In this document: one piece after another, positions 53,601 through 64,000 of the stretch
Layout of the letters: each line of letters begins with the position of its first letter
Numbering within the stretch: position 1 is the stretch's first letter
Source: Chimonanthus salicifolius
Taxonomy: Eukaryota; Streptophyta; Magnoliopsida; Laurales; Calycanthaceae
Assembly (NCBI GenBank): GCA_013350335.1
Contig: CM023535.1
Location: 37,260,069 to 37,324,068 of the forward strand
Reading direction: 5' to 3'
DNA: 64,000 nt
Notes under the pieces: model-generated
The model's database searches: none
Seen by the model: the letters and a program-made list of their open reading frames with translations, nothing else
What the model was told of the DNA's origin: nothing
Made by a program: the position numbers and the translations under genes

Positions 53601-56402
53601 GATGAACTCATCCCATTCAAAAGAAGTCGTAGGAAATATTTCAAAAATAAATACGTAAAAGAAAATGTTCCAACTTGTTGTACTTGAGGAAAAAAGGGTC
53701 ATTATTCAAATAAATGCTTTAAAAAAAGAAAATTCCTCTAAAAAGAAACTTAGAAAAATCAATAACAAAAATGAAGAGGAAAATACTGAAAAAGAACAAT
53801 TTGATTCAAGTTCCTCAGAAGAAGAAGAATATGAATCTGATTCATCAACTGACATTGAAGAAAATAGTTCTCACGTTCAGCTTATCAAACAATTCCAATC
53901 ATTTACATGTCATTCAGATGATGAAGAATCTGATGGAGAATGGTCGATACCATCTGATGAAGATCTTGATATCCATATTCGTGTCCTCATAGCCCCTCAA
54001 AAATTACTTCTAGAAATGGTTGATAGCATACCCGATCCAGAGAAAAAAGTTCAATTTTTAAACCAAATTTCAAAATTGGGAGGAGAAGAAGGAGAAAGTT
54101 CACAACAAAAAATTTCCTTTGAAGAAGATGAAAATGGTGATAAAACATCATATTATCCAAAAAGGACAAAAGAGAAAGAAACATTTCACACACCAACCTA
54201 TTCCATGATTGACCTTATGAATAGAGCAGAAAAAATTCATACTATAAATAAACCCTTAACTCTCTCAGACTTACAAAGAGAATTAAATGATCAGAAGAGA
54301 GAACTCTGTGAATTAAGAATAGAGTTAACCAAAAAACAAAATGAGCTTGATGAAAGGTTAACTTGGTTGGAAAATGATGCTGCTATTGAAAAATATGATG
54401 AAGAAAAAATTGTCCAAAGAATTAAAGGAGAAATTAGCAAAGTCTCTACTGCTATAATCCCTACAAAATGTATATACCAACAGTGGAGAGTTCAAGTGAA
54501 GATAAAAATAAAAAACTTTCAGAAGATTGCCAATGCCATAATTGATACAGGTGCAGACTTAAATGTTATCAGATTAGGTATCGTTCCCATTGAATTTACA
54601 AGTGAATCGAAACAGTTTGTTTCTGCTGCTAATGGAACGACCATTTCCATAGAAAGAAAAATCCCAAATGTTCATGTCTGGATGAAAGGAGTCTGTGTTA
54701 CTTCACCCTTTATCATTTCAGAAGATATTGTTAATGATGTACTTCTTGGATCCCCATTTATTCTTCAAATCCAACCATTTTCTATAACCACAAAAGGAAT
54801 TTCTACAAATATCAAAGGGATTGATGTAAATCTTGATTTTATAGATGATCCTTGTGAGACAAAAATTCAAAGAATAAATCAAGTTATTGCCACCAGAGAA
54901 AATTATATAAATGGACTAAAGAATGAAATTAAAATTGCTCAAATTACAAAAATTCTAGAGAAAAGAGAATGCAAAGAAAAAATAAAACATCTCACAAAAC
55001 AATTTGAAAACGAATGCTGTTCTGAATTACCCTCTGCATTCTGGGACAGAAAAAGGCACATAGTAAGTCTGCCATATATTAAAGGGTTTGATGGAAAGGA
55101 TATTCCTACGAAAGCCCGTCCATCGCAAATGGACGCAAAACATTTAAAACTTTGCCAAGAAGAAATTAATGATTTACTAAAAAAGAATTTGATAAAAAAG
55201 AGTAAATCGCTTTGGAGCTGCACAGCGTTTTATGTAGAAAAAGCTGCTGAAATCGAAAGAGGAGTTCCGAGATTGGTAATTAATTATAAGCCTTTAAACA
55301 AAGTCTTGCAATCTATCAGATACCCCTTACCAAATACACAAGACTTACTTAACAGGCTAAACAATGCCAAAATATTTTCAAAATTTGATTTAAAATCGGG
55401 ATTTTGGCAAATCCAAATTAAAGAAGAAGATAGATATAAAACTGCATTTGCAGTCCCTATGGGACATTATGAATGGAATGTCATGCCATTTAGATTAAAA
55501 AATGCCCCTTCTGAATTTCAAAATATCATGAATAATATCTTTTCATCATACACCCAGTTTACTATTGTCTATATTGATGATATTCTCATCTTCTCAAAAT
55601 CAGGAGATCAACATTGGAAACATCTAAACATATTTAAGAGAATCATAAAAGAAAATGGTTTGGTCCTATCCAAAAGAAAGATGAATCTTTTCCAGCAAAA
55701 AATTAGGTTCCTCGAGTTTGAAATTCAAGATAGAATGATTACTCCAACTAATAGAGTAATTCAGTTTGCTGATAAATTTCCAGATGAAATTAAGGATAAA
55801 AATATGCTACAAAGATTTCTTGGTTGTTTAAATTTTGTAGCCTTTTTCTATCAAGACTTGGCAAAAGATAGAAAACTTCTCCAATAAAGATTAAAGAAGA
55901 ACCCTAAAGAGTGGACAAAAGATCATTCTAAAGCCGTGAAGAAAATTAAAGAAAGAGTGAAGAATCTGCCATGCAGATGCTTATCTGATCCAGAAGCCTT
56001 CAAAATAGTTCAAACTGACGCTTCAGATATTGGTTATGGTGGAATTCTTCTACAACAAAAAGACTCAAAAGAAGAACTAATAAGATTTAATTCGGGCCTT
56101 TGGAATGAAGCTCAAAAGAAATATTTAACTATTAAAAAAGAAGTCCTTGCCATTGTTCTTTGTGTAACAAAATTCCAACATGATTTATTGAACAAAGAAT
56201 TTCTCATTAGAGTGGATGCCATAGCAGCAAAAGAAATTTAGAGAAAGATGTAAAAAATCTTGTTTCTAAGCAAATATTTGCCAGATGGCAAGCTATCTTA
56301 TCCGTATTTGAATTCAAAATAGAATTTATCAATGGAAATTCTAACTCTCTCCCTGATTTTCTTACTAGAAAATTTCTTCAGGGAAGACAAAATGGCAAGT
56401 AG
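50690..56402 (+). pseudogene. ORF3 polyprotein (copy F), full length, longest open parts
   Basis: ATG 50690 to TAG 56400. The movement region is open to 51103 (CGA to TGA) and again in the same frame at 51179-52120. A 1-nt loss near 52118 shifts the frame. The coat region is open at 52521-53336 and 53340-53591, with stops TAC to TAA and CAG to TAG. The zinc knuckle at about 53675-53716 has lost its second Cys (TGC to TGA). An extra A near 53722 shifts into the frame carrying acidic tract, coiled coil, protease and RT until 55885. RNase H follows at 55936-56241 and has a 1-nt loss near 56236. Variants: LPET...YPRP coat and LNNAKIF RT. The residue before KNAPSEF is Arg instead of Gly. Confidence 0.95.
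53724..55887 (+). CDS. Longest open ORF3 stretch of copy F: acidic tract, coiled coil, protease, RT
   Basis: About 720 codons without a stop, lying inside the pseudogene. Order: Lys-rich segment after the knuckle, Ser/Glu/Asp tract (about 53800-53970), coiled coil with heptad Leu (about 54260-54380), protease DTGAD (54544-54558) with the LLGSPFI motif near 54740, then RT with LVINYKPLN (near 55275), FDLKSGFWQIQ and YIDD (55570-55581). It ends at GAA-to-TAA in front of RNase H. The same frame is open upstream to an out-of-frame ATG at 53665, which is not the natural start because ORF3 is a single polyprotein. Confidence 0.82.
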
Positions 56403-57706
56403 CTCTTCTCCATTCATCCAGAAGAAAGGAAAAGAGAAATTGGCAGAACAAGAAGAAAGCCAAAAGGGTTTTTACTCCAACAAAAGACCCAAGTCAATCA
56501 GAATTATATCTTTACACTGGTAACATGATTCTTGTTACTACAGATTGTCTTATGGAAGAAAGATCTGTTGAAGATAATGTATATTTTCTTTTTGGCAAGG
56601 GGCTTCATTATTATTCCCCTGATAAAAGAAAAACTCGTGACTGGTATCTCAATATTTTGCACCAGACGAAAAGTGTCCTCATCTTCCATAATAAAAATGC
56701 AAATGGAATTGTCACTTATTCAAAGTTCACTATTCTCAAGATCCTATCTGAGGAAGATTGGGATGGTCCCTTATACATGACCAGATCAGTCCAGCTTTAC
56801 AACTCGACTGAGTTCTTTAATTATTGGGACTATATTGATGCCTGGAAATTTGCCTTAATGTGGCAAAATCTCCAGTACAATCATTCATGGTTTATCAGAT
56901 TTAAAGAAGAAAGTCCTAATGTTATGCCTATCCACCGCAGTGTTCCTTCATGGTTTCTCTTTGGTTGGTGGTCTTATTTTGGTGCGTCTCAGAAGATCCT
57001 CCCTGATAATTTTCGTTACTTATTTATTAAGTTCTGTGAATTAGAAGAAAACGTTCCTTGTGAAGCATTTAATGTCCTTCGTTTCTTTGCAAAGTTCCAT
57101 ATTCCATATATTTTCCAATGGAAGTTCGAAGTAAAAAAGAATTTTTTCAATCTTCCATCCTTGTACCAGACTTTTTACCAAAAATGGTGACCTAAGATTG
57201 AAAATGACACTTATGAGAGAATTTTGAATCAAATCTCTCCCCCTGAAAAATTAAATGAACCTCTTCCAGAAGAAAAGCCTCATGAGAATGAAATGGTCAT
57301 GACTGATCTGCTAGCCAAAAAAATTACCAAAGAAATTGTTCGTGAAAAATCCCTTGAGCCCATGGATATGTCTGTTGAATCTGTTCATTTTGAAGAAAAG
57401 ATTAAATAGATTTTAGAAGAATATTTGCCAAAAAAGAAAGGTGATCAGCATGATTGGGATTCTAATCATGATCCAGACGAAAATCTTGATGATGAAGTTG
57501 TGCCCCTTGAGAATCTCCATCCTCGTTGGGACCATGACGCTCATGTTAATCCTGATGGATCAGTTACTGAATACCTTCGTGGTGGAAAATTCTGGTATTC
57601 CTCAGCCAGGGACAAAGGAAAAGAAAATGAAAAGGAATCTCATATGGCTGAATTATTTCGAAGAAACTCTACTAAAGCTAAAGAATTGATGAAAAAGAAG
57701 ATTTAA
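56392..57706 (+). pseudogene. ORF4, unknown function (copy F), one frameshift and two nonsense codons
   Basis: ATG 56392 lies inside the ORF3 end, with ORF3 TAG at 56400, an 11-nt overlap. An extra T in the T-run near 56470 shifts the frame. The remaining protein is in one frame from 56525 to TAA 57704, broken by TGG to TGA at 57188 and a CAG/CAA to TAG at 57407. The 221-codon piece 56525-57190 includes the aromatic central region (SVPSWFLFGWWSYFGASQK). The C-terminus is acidic, then Lys-rich. No recognised domain. Confidence 0.88.
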
Positions 57707-57726
57707 TATTTCGATCCTTATCAAGT

Positions 57727-57739
57727 TGGTATCAGAGCC
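57727..57739 (+). other. tRNA-Met primer binding site (copy F, second)
   Basis: TGGTATCAGAGCC, 20 nt after the second ORF4 stop. Marks the end of one complete genome length. Confidence 0.87.
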
Positions 57740-58023
57740 GTTGGACTTATCTCTTTTGGTGGGGGTATGCTGCCAGATGTCTTAGAATTATCAAGCCAAA
57801 AAAGATGGCGTTGCTTTTTTGGTGGGGGTATGTTGTAACTTTTCATTCTAAGACATCTGGCAGCATACCCCCACCAAAAGAGCAACACCATCTTTTGTCT
57901 AGTTGGGACATCAAAAGACAAAACAACTTTAGTAACTTTTCATTCCAATATGACAACTGGCAATATACCCCCACCGAAAGAAATGACTCCACTGGCTCTG
58001 ATACCAATTCGATAAGGATCGAA
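57740..58023. repeat. Tail-to-tail inverted IR junction between copies F and G
   Basis: Plus-strand IR repeats (GGTGGGGGTATG at about 57758 and 57820) are followed from about 57837 by minus-strand IR repeats (GCATACCCCCACC) leading to a minus-strand primer site and ORF4. The two IRs are of different types (63-nt and 97-nt spacing), so the palindrome is imperfect. There is no gene. Confidence 0.85.
57994..58006 (-). other. tRNA-Met primer binding site (copy G)
   Basis: TGGTATCAGAGCC on the minus strand, facing the site at 57727-57739 only 267 nt away. Confidence 0.85.
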
Positions 58024-59158
58024 TCAAATCTTCTTTCTCATCAGCTCTTTAGCTTTTACAGAATTCACGCGGAATAATTCAGCTAACCGAGACTTCTTTT
58101 CATTTTCTTTTCCTTTGTCCTTAGCTGAGGAATACCAGAATTTTCCACCACGAAGGTATTCAGTAACTGATCCATCAGGATTAACATGAGAGTCATGGTC
58201 CCAACGAGGATGAAGATTCTCAAGGGGCACAACTTCATCATCAAGATTTTCGTCTGGATCATGATTAGAATCCTAATCATGCCAATCACCTTTCTTTTTT
58301 GGCAAATATTCTTCTAAAATCTGTTTAATCTTTTCTTCAAAATTAACAGATTCAACAGACATATCCATAGGCTCAGGGGATTTTTTACGAGCAATTTCTT
58401 TAGCAATTTTCTTAGCTAAGAGATCAAACCATTTCATTCTCAAGAGGCTTTTCATATGGAAGAGGATCATTTGACCTTTCAGGGGGAGAGATTTGATTCA
58501 GGATTCTCTCATAAGTATTATTCTCGATTTTAGGTCACCATTTCTGATAAAATGTTTGATACAAAGATGGAAGATATAAGACCACCAATTAAAGAAAACC
58601 ATGAAGGAACACTGCGGTGGATAGGCATGACATCAGGACTTTCTTCTTTAAATCTGATGAACCATGAATGAGAGTACTGGCAGTTTTGCCACATCAAAAC
58701 AAATTTCCATGCGTCAATATAGTCCCAATAGTTAAAGAACTCAGTCGAATTGTATGATTGGACTGATTTTGTCATATACAAGGGACCATCCCAATCTTCT
58801 TCAGAAAGGATTTTCAAAGTTGTGAATTTTGAATAAATGATGACTCTGTTTGCATTTTTGTTATGGAAGATGAGAACGCTTTTCATCTAGTGTACGATAT
58901 TGAGATACCATTCACGAGTTTTTCTTTTATCAAGGGAATAATAATGAAGCCCTTGCCAAAGAGAAAATAAATATTATCTTCTACAAATCTTTCTTCCATA
59001 AGACAATCTGATGTAACAAGAATTCTATTACCGGTGTAAAGATATAATTCCGATTGGCTTGGGTCTTTTGCTGGAGTGAAACCCTTTTGACTTTCTTCTT
59101 GTTCTGCCAATTTCTCTTTTCCTTTCTTCTTAATGAATGGAGAAGAGCTACTTGCCAT
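58024..59158 (-). pseudogene. ORF4, unknown function (copy G), with internal deletion
   Basis: ATG 59158 (MASSSSPFIKKK) to the stop at 58024. Open pieces are 59158-58883, 58886-58530, 58470-58273 and 58230-58024. A deletion of about 200 nt near 58575 removes the segment between the WWSYFGA region and YQTFYQKW. Further indels lie near 58435 and 58275. The usual overlap with ORF3 is preserved. Confidence 0.85.
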
Positions 59159-59843
59159 TTAGTCTTCCTTGAAGAAATTCTCTAGTAAGAAAATCAGGGA
59201 GAGAGTTAGAATTTCCATTGATAAATTCTATTTTGAATTCAAATACAGATAAGATGGCCTGCCAACGGGCAAAAATCTGTTTAGAAACAAGATTCTTAAC
59301 ATCCTTTTCTAAAATTTCTTTGGCGGCTTTGGCATCCACTCTGATAAGAAATTCTTTGTTTAGTAAATCATGTTGGAATTTTGTCACACAGAGGACGATT
59401 GCAAGAACTTCTTTTTTTATGGTTGAATATTTCTTTTGAGCTTCATTCCAAAGACCTGAATTGAATCTTATTAATTCTTCTTTTGAGTCTTTTAATTGTA
59501 AAAGAAGTCCTCCATATCCGATATCTGAAGCGTTAGTTTGAACTATTTTGAAGGCTTCAGGATCAAATAAGCATCTACATGGCAAGTTTTTCACTCTTTC
59601 TTTAATCTTTTTTACGGCTTTAGAATGATCTTCAGTACATTCCTTAGGATTTTTCTTTAATCTTTCTTGGAGAAGTTTTCTATCTTTTGCCAAATCTTGA
59701 TAGAAAAAGGCTACATAATTCAAACATCCAAGAAATCTTTGTAACATACTTTTATCTTTAATTTCATCAGCGAATTTATCAACAAATTGGATTACTCTGT
59801 TGGTTGGAGTAATTTTTCTGTCTTGAATTTCAAATCCTAGAAA
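59148..59843 (-). pseudogene. ORF3 C-terminal fragment (copy G): RT end and RNase H
   Basis: Open from 59747 to the stop at 59148. It contains the RT connection (MLQRFLGCLNYVAFFYQDLAKDRK), RNase H with QTNASDIGYGG (the first Asp changed to Asn, a catalytic position) and the end NSLPDFLTREFL. Upstream it breaks off at about 59843, where ORF4 of copy H begins after a short unexplained join. RT type is QLKDS. Confidence 0.88.
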
Positions 59844-59863
59844 CCAAAAATTGATAGGATCGC

Positions 59864-61176
59864 ATCAAATCTTCTTTTTCATCATCTCTTTTGCCTTTTC
59901 AGAGTTTTTGCAGACTAATTCAGCCAACCTAGATTCCTTTTCTTTTTCTTTCCCTTTGTCTTTTGTAGAAGAATATCAGAACTTTCCACCGAGAAGATAA
60001 TCTGTACCTGAGCCATCGGGATTAACATGAGAGTCAAGATCCCAACGAGGATGGAGATTTTCAAGGGGCACAACTTCATCATCAAGATTTTCATCTGGAT
60101 CATGATTAGAGTCCCAAACATGGACATTTTTCTTCTTAGGAACATATTCTTCTAAGATTTGCTTGATCTTATCTTCAAAATTCACGGATTCAACAGAGAC
60201 ATCCATCGGCTCGGGAGATTTTTCACGAGCAATTTCCCTAGCAATCTTTTTGGCGAGAAGATCAGCCATGACCATTTCATTCTCATGAGGCTTTTCTTCT
60301 GAATGAGGATCATTTAATTTTTCAGGGGGGAGAGATTTGATTCAAAATTCTCTCATAAGTGTCATTTTCAATCTTAGGCCACCGTTTTTGGTAAAAAGTC
60401 TGGTACAAAGACGGAAGATTGAAAATTTTCTTTTTTACTTTCAGACTTCCACTAGAAAATGTATGGAATATGGAACTTTGCAAAGAAACGAAGAACATTA
60501 AACGCTTTACAAGGAACTTTTTCTTCTACTTCAGAGAACTTAATAAATCAATAATGAAAGTTATCAGGGAGAATCTTCTGAGACGCACCAAAATAAGACC
60601 ACCAATTAAAGAAAACCATGAAGGAACACTGCGGTGGATAGGCATGACATCAGGACTTTCTTCTTTAAATCTAATGAACCATGAATGAGAGTACTGGCAG
60701 TTTTACCACATCAAAGCAAATTTCCATGCGTCAATATAGTCCCAATAGTTAAAGAACTCAGTCGAATTGTATAATTGGACTGATTTTATCATATACAAGG
60801 GACCATCCCAATCTTCTTCAGAAAGGATTTTCAAAATGGTGAATTTTGAATAAGTGATGACTCCGTTTGCATTTTTGTTTTGGAAGACGAGAACGCTTTT
60901 CGTTTGGTGTAAGATATTGAGATACCATTCACGAGTTTTTCTTTTATCAGGGGAATAATAATGAAGCTCCTTGCTAAAGAGAAAATAAACATTATCTTCT
61001 ACAGATCTTTCTTCCATAAGACAATCTGAAGTAACAAGAATTCTGTTACCGGTGTAAAGATATAATTCTGATTGGCTTGGGTCTTTTGTTGGAGTAAAAC
61101 CCTTTTGACTTTCTTCTTGTTCTGCCAATTTCTCTTTTCCTTTCTTCTGAATGAATGGAGAAGAGCTACTTGCCAT
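59864..61176 (-). pseudogene. ORF4, unknown function (copy H)
   Basis: ATG 61176 to the stop at 59864. The N-terminal 157 codons are open (61176-60703) until CAA to TAA in the MW(Q) position, the same site as in copies A and D. The middle has a frameshift near 60440 and another in the G-run near 60330; 60275-59976 is open. Stop and indels follow near the C-terminus. No recognised domain. Confidence 0.86.
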
Positions 61177-64000
61177 TTAGTCTTCCCTGAAGAAATTCTC
61201 TAGTAAGAAAATCAGGGAGAGAGTTAGAATTTCCAATGATAAATTCTATTTTGAATTCAAATACGGATAAGATGGCTTGCCAACGAGCAAAAATCTGTTT
61301 AGAGACAAGATTCTTAACATCCTTTTCTAAAATTTCTTTAGCGGCTTTGGCATCCACTCTGATGAGAAGTTCTTTGTTTAGTAAATCATGTTGGAATTTT
61401 GTCACACAGAGGACGATTGCAAGAACTTCCTTTTTTATGGTTGAATATTTCTTTTGAGCTTCATTCCAAAGACCTGAATTGAATCTTATTAATTCTTCTT
61501 TTGAGTCTTTTAATTGTAAAAGAACTCCTCCATATCCGACATCTAAAGCGTTAGTTTGAACTATTTTGAAGGCTTCAGGATCAAATAAGCATCTACATGG
61601 CAAGTTTTTCACTCTTTCTTTAATCTTTTTACAGCTTTAGAATGATCTTCAGTACATTCCTTAGGATTTTTCTTTAATCTTTCTTGGAGAAGTTTTCTAT
61701 CTTTTGCCAAATCTTGATAGAAAAAGGCTACATAATTCAAACATCCAAGAAATCTTTGTAACATATTTTTATCTTTAATTTCATCAGCGAATTTATCAGC
61801 AAATTGGATTACTCTGTTGGTTGGAGTAATTTTTCTATCTTGGATTTCAAATCCTAGGAATCTGATTTTTTGTTGGAATAGACTCATCTTTCTCTTGGAT
61901 AAAACTAAACCAATTTCCTTTATGATTCTTTTAAATATGTTTAGATGTTTCCAATGTTGATCTACTGATTCTGAGAAGATGAGAATATCATCAATATAGA
62001 CAATAGTAAACTGGGTATATGATGAAAAAATATTATTCAAGATATTTTGAAATTCAGACGGGGTATTTTTTAATCCAAAAGGCATGACATTTCGTTCGTA
62101 ATGTCCCATGGGGACTGCGAATGCAGTTTTATATCTATCTTCTTCTTTGATTTGGATTTGCCAAAATCCAGATTTTAAGTCAAACTTTGAGAATAATTTG
62201 GCATGATTTAGCCTATTAAGCAGGTCTTGAGTATTGGGTAAGGGATATCTAATGGACTGCAAGACCTTGTTTAAAGGCTTATAATTGATTACCAATCTCG
62301 AACTCCTCTTTTGATTTCAGCGGCTTTTTCGACATAAAATACCGTACAGCTCCAAGGGGATTTACTTTTTCTTATCAATTTCCTTTTTAGTAAATCATTT
62401 ATTTTTTCTTGGCAAAGTTTTAGATGTTTTGCGTCCATTTGCGATGGACGAGCTTTTGTAGAAATATCTTTTTCATCAAATCCTTTAATATAAGGAAGTC
62501 CTACCACATGTCTTTTTCTATCCCAAAATGCAGAAGGTAGTTCAGAACAACATTCGTCTTCAAATTGTTTTGTGAGATTTTCTATTTTCTCTTTAAACTC
62601 TTTTTTCTCCAAAATTTTTGTAATTTGGGCAATCTTCATTTCATTTTTTAGTCCATTTATGTAATTTTCTCTAGTGGCAATAACTTGATTTATCCTTTGG
62701 ATTTTCGTTTCACAAGGATCCTCTATAAAATCAAGATTTACATCGATCCCTTTGATATTTGTAGAGATTCCTTTTGTGGTTACAGAAAAGGGTTGGATTT
62801 GGAGAATAAATGGTGATCCAAGAAGTACATCATTAACAATATCTTCTGAAATAATGAAGGGTGATGCAACATAGACTCCTTGCATACAGACATGACATTT
62901 GGGATTTTTCTTTCTATGGAAATGGTCGTTCCATTAGCAGTAAAAACAAACTGTTTCGATTCACTTGTAAATTCAATAGGAACGATTCCTAGTCTGATAA
63001 CATTTAAGCCTGCTCCTGTATCAATTATGGCATTGATAATCTTCTCAAAGTTTTTTATTTTTATCTTTACCTGAACTCTCCACTGTTGGTAAATACATTT
63101 TGTAGGAATTACACCAGTCGAGATTTTGCTAATTTCTCCTTTAATTCTTTGGACAAATTTTTCTTCATCATATTTTTCAATAGCACCATCATTTTCTAAC
63201 CAGGTTAACCTTTCATCAAGCTCATTTTTTTTTTTGGTTAACTCTAGTCTTAATTCATGGAGTTCTTTCTTCTGATCATTTAATTCTCTTTGTAAGTTTG
63301 AAGAGTTAAGGGTTTATTTATAATATGAATTTTTTCTGCTCTATTCATAAAGTCAATCATGGAATAGGTTGGTGTGTGAAATGTTTCTTTCTCTTTTGTC
63401 CTTTTTGGATAATATGGTATTTTATCTCCATTTTCATCTTCTTCAAAGGAAATTTTTGGTTCTGAACTTTCTCCTTCTTCTCCTCCCCCCAATTTTGAAA
63501 TTTGGTTTAAAAATTGAACTTTTTTCTCCGGATCGGGCATGTTATCAACCATTTCTAGAAGTAATTTTTGAGGGGCTGTGAGGACACGGATATGGATACC
63601 AAGATCTTCATCAGATGGTATCGACCATTCTCCCTCAGATTCTTCATCATTTGAATGACATGTACATGATTGGAATTGTTTGATGAGCTGAACCTGGGGA
63701 CTATTTTCTTCAATGTCAGTTGATGAATCAGATTCATATTCTTCTTCTTCCGAGGAACTTGAATCAGATTGTTCTTTTTCAGTATTTTCCTCTTCATTTT
63801 TTATATTGATTTTTTTAAGTTTCTTTTTAGAGGAATTTTCTTTTTTAAAACATTTATTTGAATAATGACACTTTTTCCCGCAAGTATAACAAGTTGGAAC
63901 ATTTTCTTTTATGTATTTCTTTTTGAAATATTTCCTAGACTTTCTTTTGAATGGGATGAGTTCATCGGATTTTATCTGATTTTTATATCTTCTTGGTTTA
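61166..64000 (-). pseudogene. ORF3 polyprotein (copy H), cut by the window edge
   Basis: The stop is at 61166. RNase H is open at 61612-61166 (QTNALDVGYGG: both the first Asp and the Ser are changed). A 1-nt loss lies near 61628. RT is open at 62295-61609 with YIDD near 61990. Another 1-nt loss near 62300 separates the protease-linker piece 62885-62289, and one more lies near 62894. Protease DTGAG (last Asp changed) is near 63010. Coiled coil, acidic tract and knuckle (near 63880) follow to the edge. Variants: LNHAKLF and QLKDS. The movement and most coat codons lie beyond 64000. Confidence 0.92.

Larger units (their letters stand above)
3834..64000. mobile_element. Cluster of endogenous pararetrovirus (Caulimoviridae) copies in tandem and inverted orientation
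   Basis: The whole interval is made of fragments of one approximately 8-kb virus genome family. Orientation changes at about 7288, 12812, 13095, 20503, 28222, 49737 and 57836. Markers seen repeatedly are the zinc knuckle, DTG protease, YIDD reverse transcriptase, RNase H and a tRNA-Met primer site. Integrase and LTRs are missing, which separates it from Ty3/gypsy and Ty1/copia elements. Family-level assignment is firm. Genus is uncertain: the gene order (two small ORFs, polyprotein, one downstream ORF) is like tungroviruses, and other four-ORF endogenous genera cannot be excluded. Confidence 0.93.

Noticed and set aside
53665..53723. ATG at 53665 as the start of a separate 740-codon gene
   Set aside because: It is out of frame with the coat protein and precedes the frameshift in the zinc knuckle; the stretch is the continuation of ORF3.
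3834..64000. Ty3/gypsy or Ty1/copia retrotransposons as the source of the RT copies
   Set aside because: No integrase and no LTRs around the copies, and a movement protein-coat protein N-terminus and ORF4 are present. The primer site alone would fit both groups.

Overview
This is plant nuclear DNA. About 60 of the 64 kb is a cluster of decayed, rearranged copies of an endogenous pararetrovirus (family Caulimoviridae). The diagnostic domains recur many times: a 30K-type movement-protein-like N-terminus, a coat-protein region with a CX2CX4HX4C zinc knuckle, a DTG aspartic protease, a YIDD reverse transcriptase and an RNase H. There is no integrase and no viral LTR. A 13-nt site complementary to the 3' end of plant initiator tRNA-Met (TGGTATCAGAGCC) recurs about once per 8 kb. 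No host gene is visible. The host species and the exact virus genus cannot be fixed from sequence alone. The four-ORF layout most resembles tungrovirus-like (RTBV-like) elements.

Reconstructed virus layout (about 8.25 kb; most complete unit 37068-45335, minus strand): tRNA-Met primer site; intergenic region with short direct repeats; TATA box; short leader; putative 73-nt intron; ORF1 (76 codons); TGAGATG; ORF2 (72 aa); about 220 nt; ORF3 polyprotein (about 1,900 codons: movement protein, coat protein, zinc knuckle, acidic tract, coiled coil, protease, RT, RNase H); ORF4 (438 codons, unknown function), overlapping the ORF3 end by 11 nt; then the primer site again.

Region by region. 1-3415: AT-rich non-coding DNA with 49-bp hairpin repeats and palindromes, ending in an LTR-type terminus (CGGGCTATTACA). 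3416-3833: a 9-bp-period minisatellite. 3834-7287 (+): copy A, ORF3 3' half, ORF4 and leader. 7288-12812 (-): copy B. 12813-13095 (+): a small inverted ORF1/ORF2 chip. 13096-20502 (-): copy C, near full length. 20503-28222 (+): copy D, near full length, head-to-head with C. 28223-49737 (-): array E, a head-to-tail tandem array (fragment E0, units E1, E2 and truncated E3). 49738-57836 (+): copy F, slightly more than one genome. 57837-59843 (-) copy G and 59864-64000 (-) copy H, tail-to-tail with F.

Every ORF3 and ORF4 carries nonsense codons, frameshifts or deletions, so no copy looks autonomous as it stands. Long reading stretches and catalytic motifs survive, and many stops are of the C-to-T/G-to-A type. 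The copies are mosaics: all four combinations of two coat-region and two RT-region variants occur. Five leaders share one ORF1-ORF2 deletion with the same short filler, so a deletion derivative was itself multiplied. Large inverted arms could generate double-stranded RNA if transcribed.
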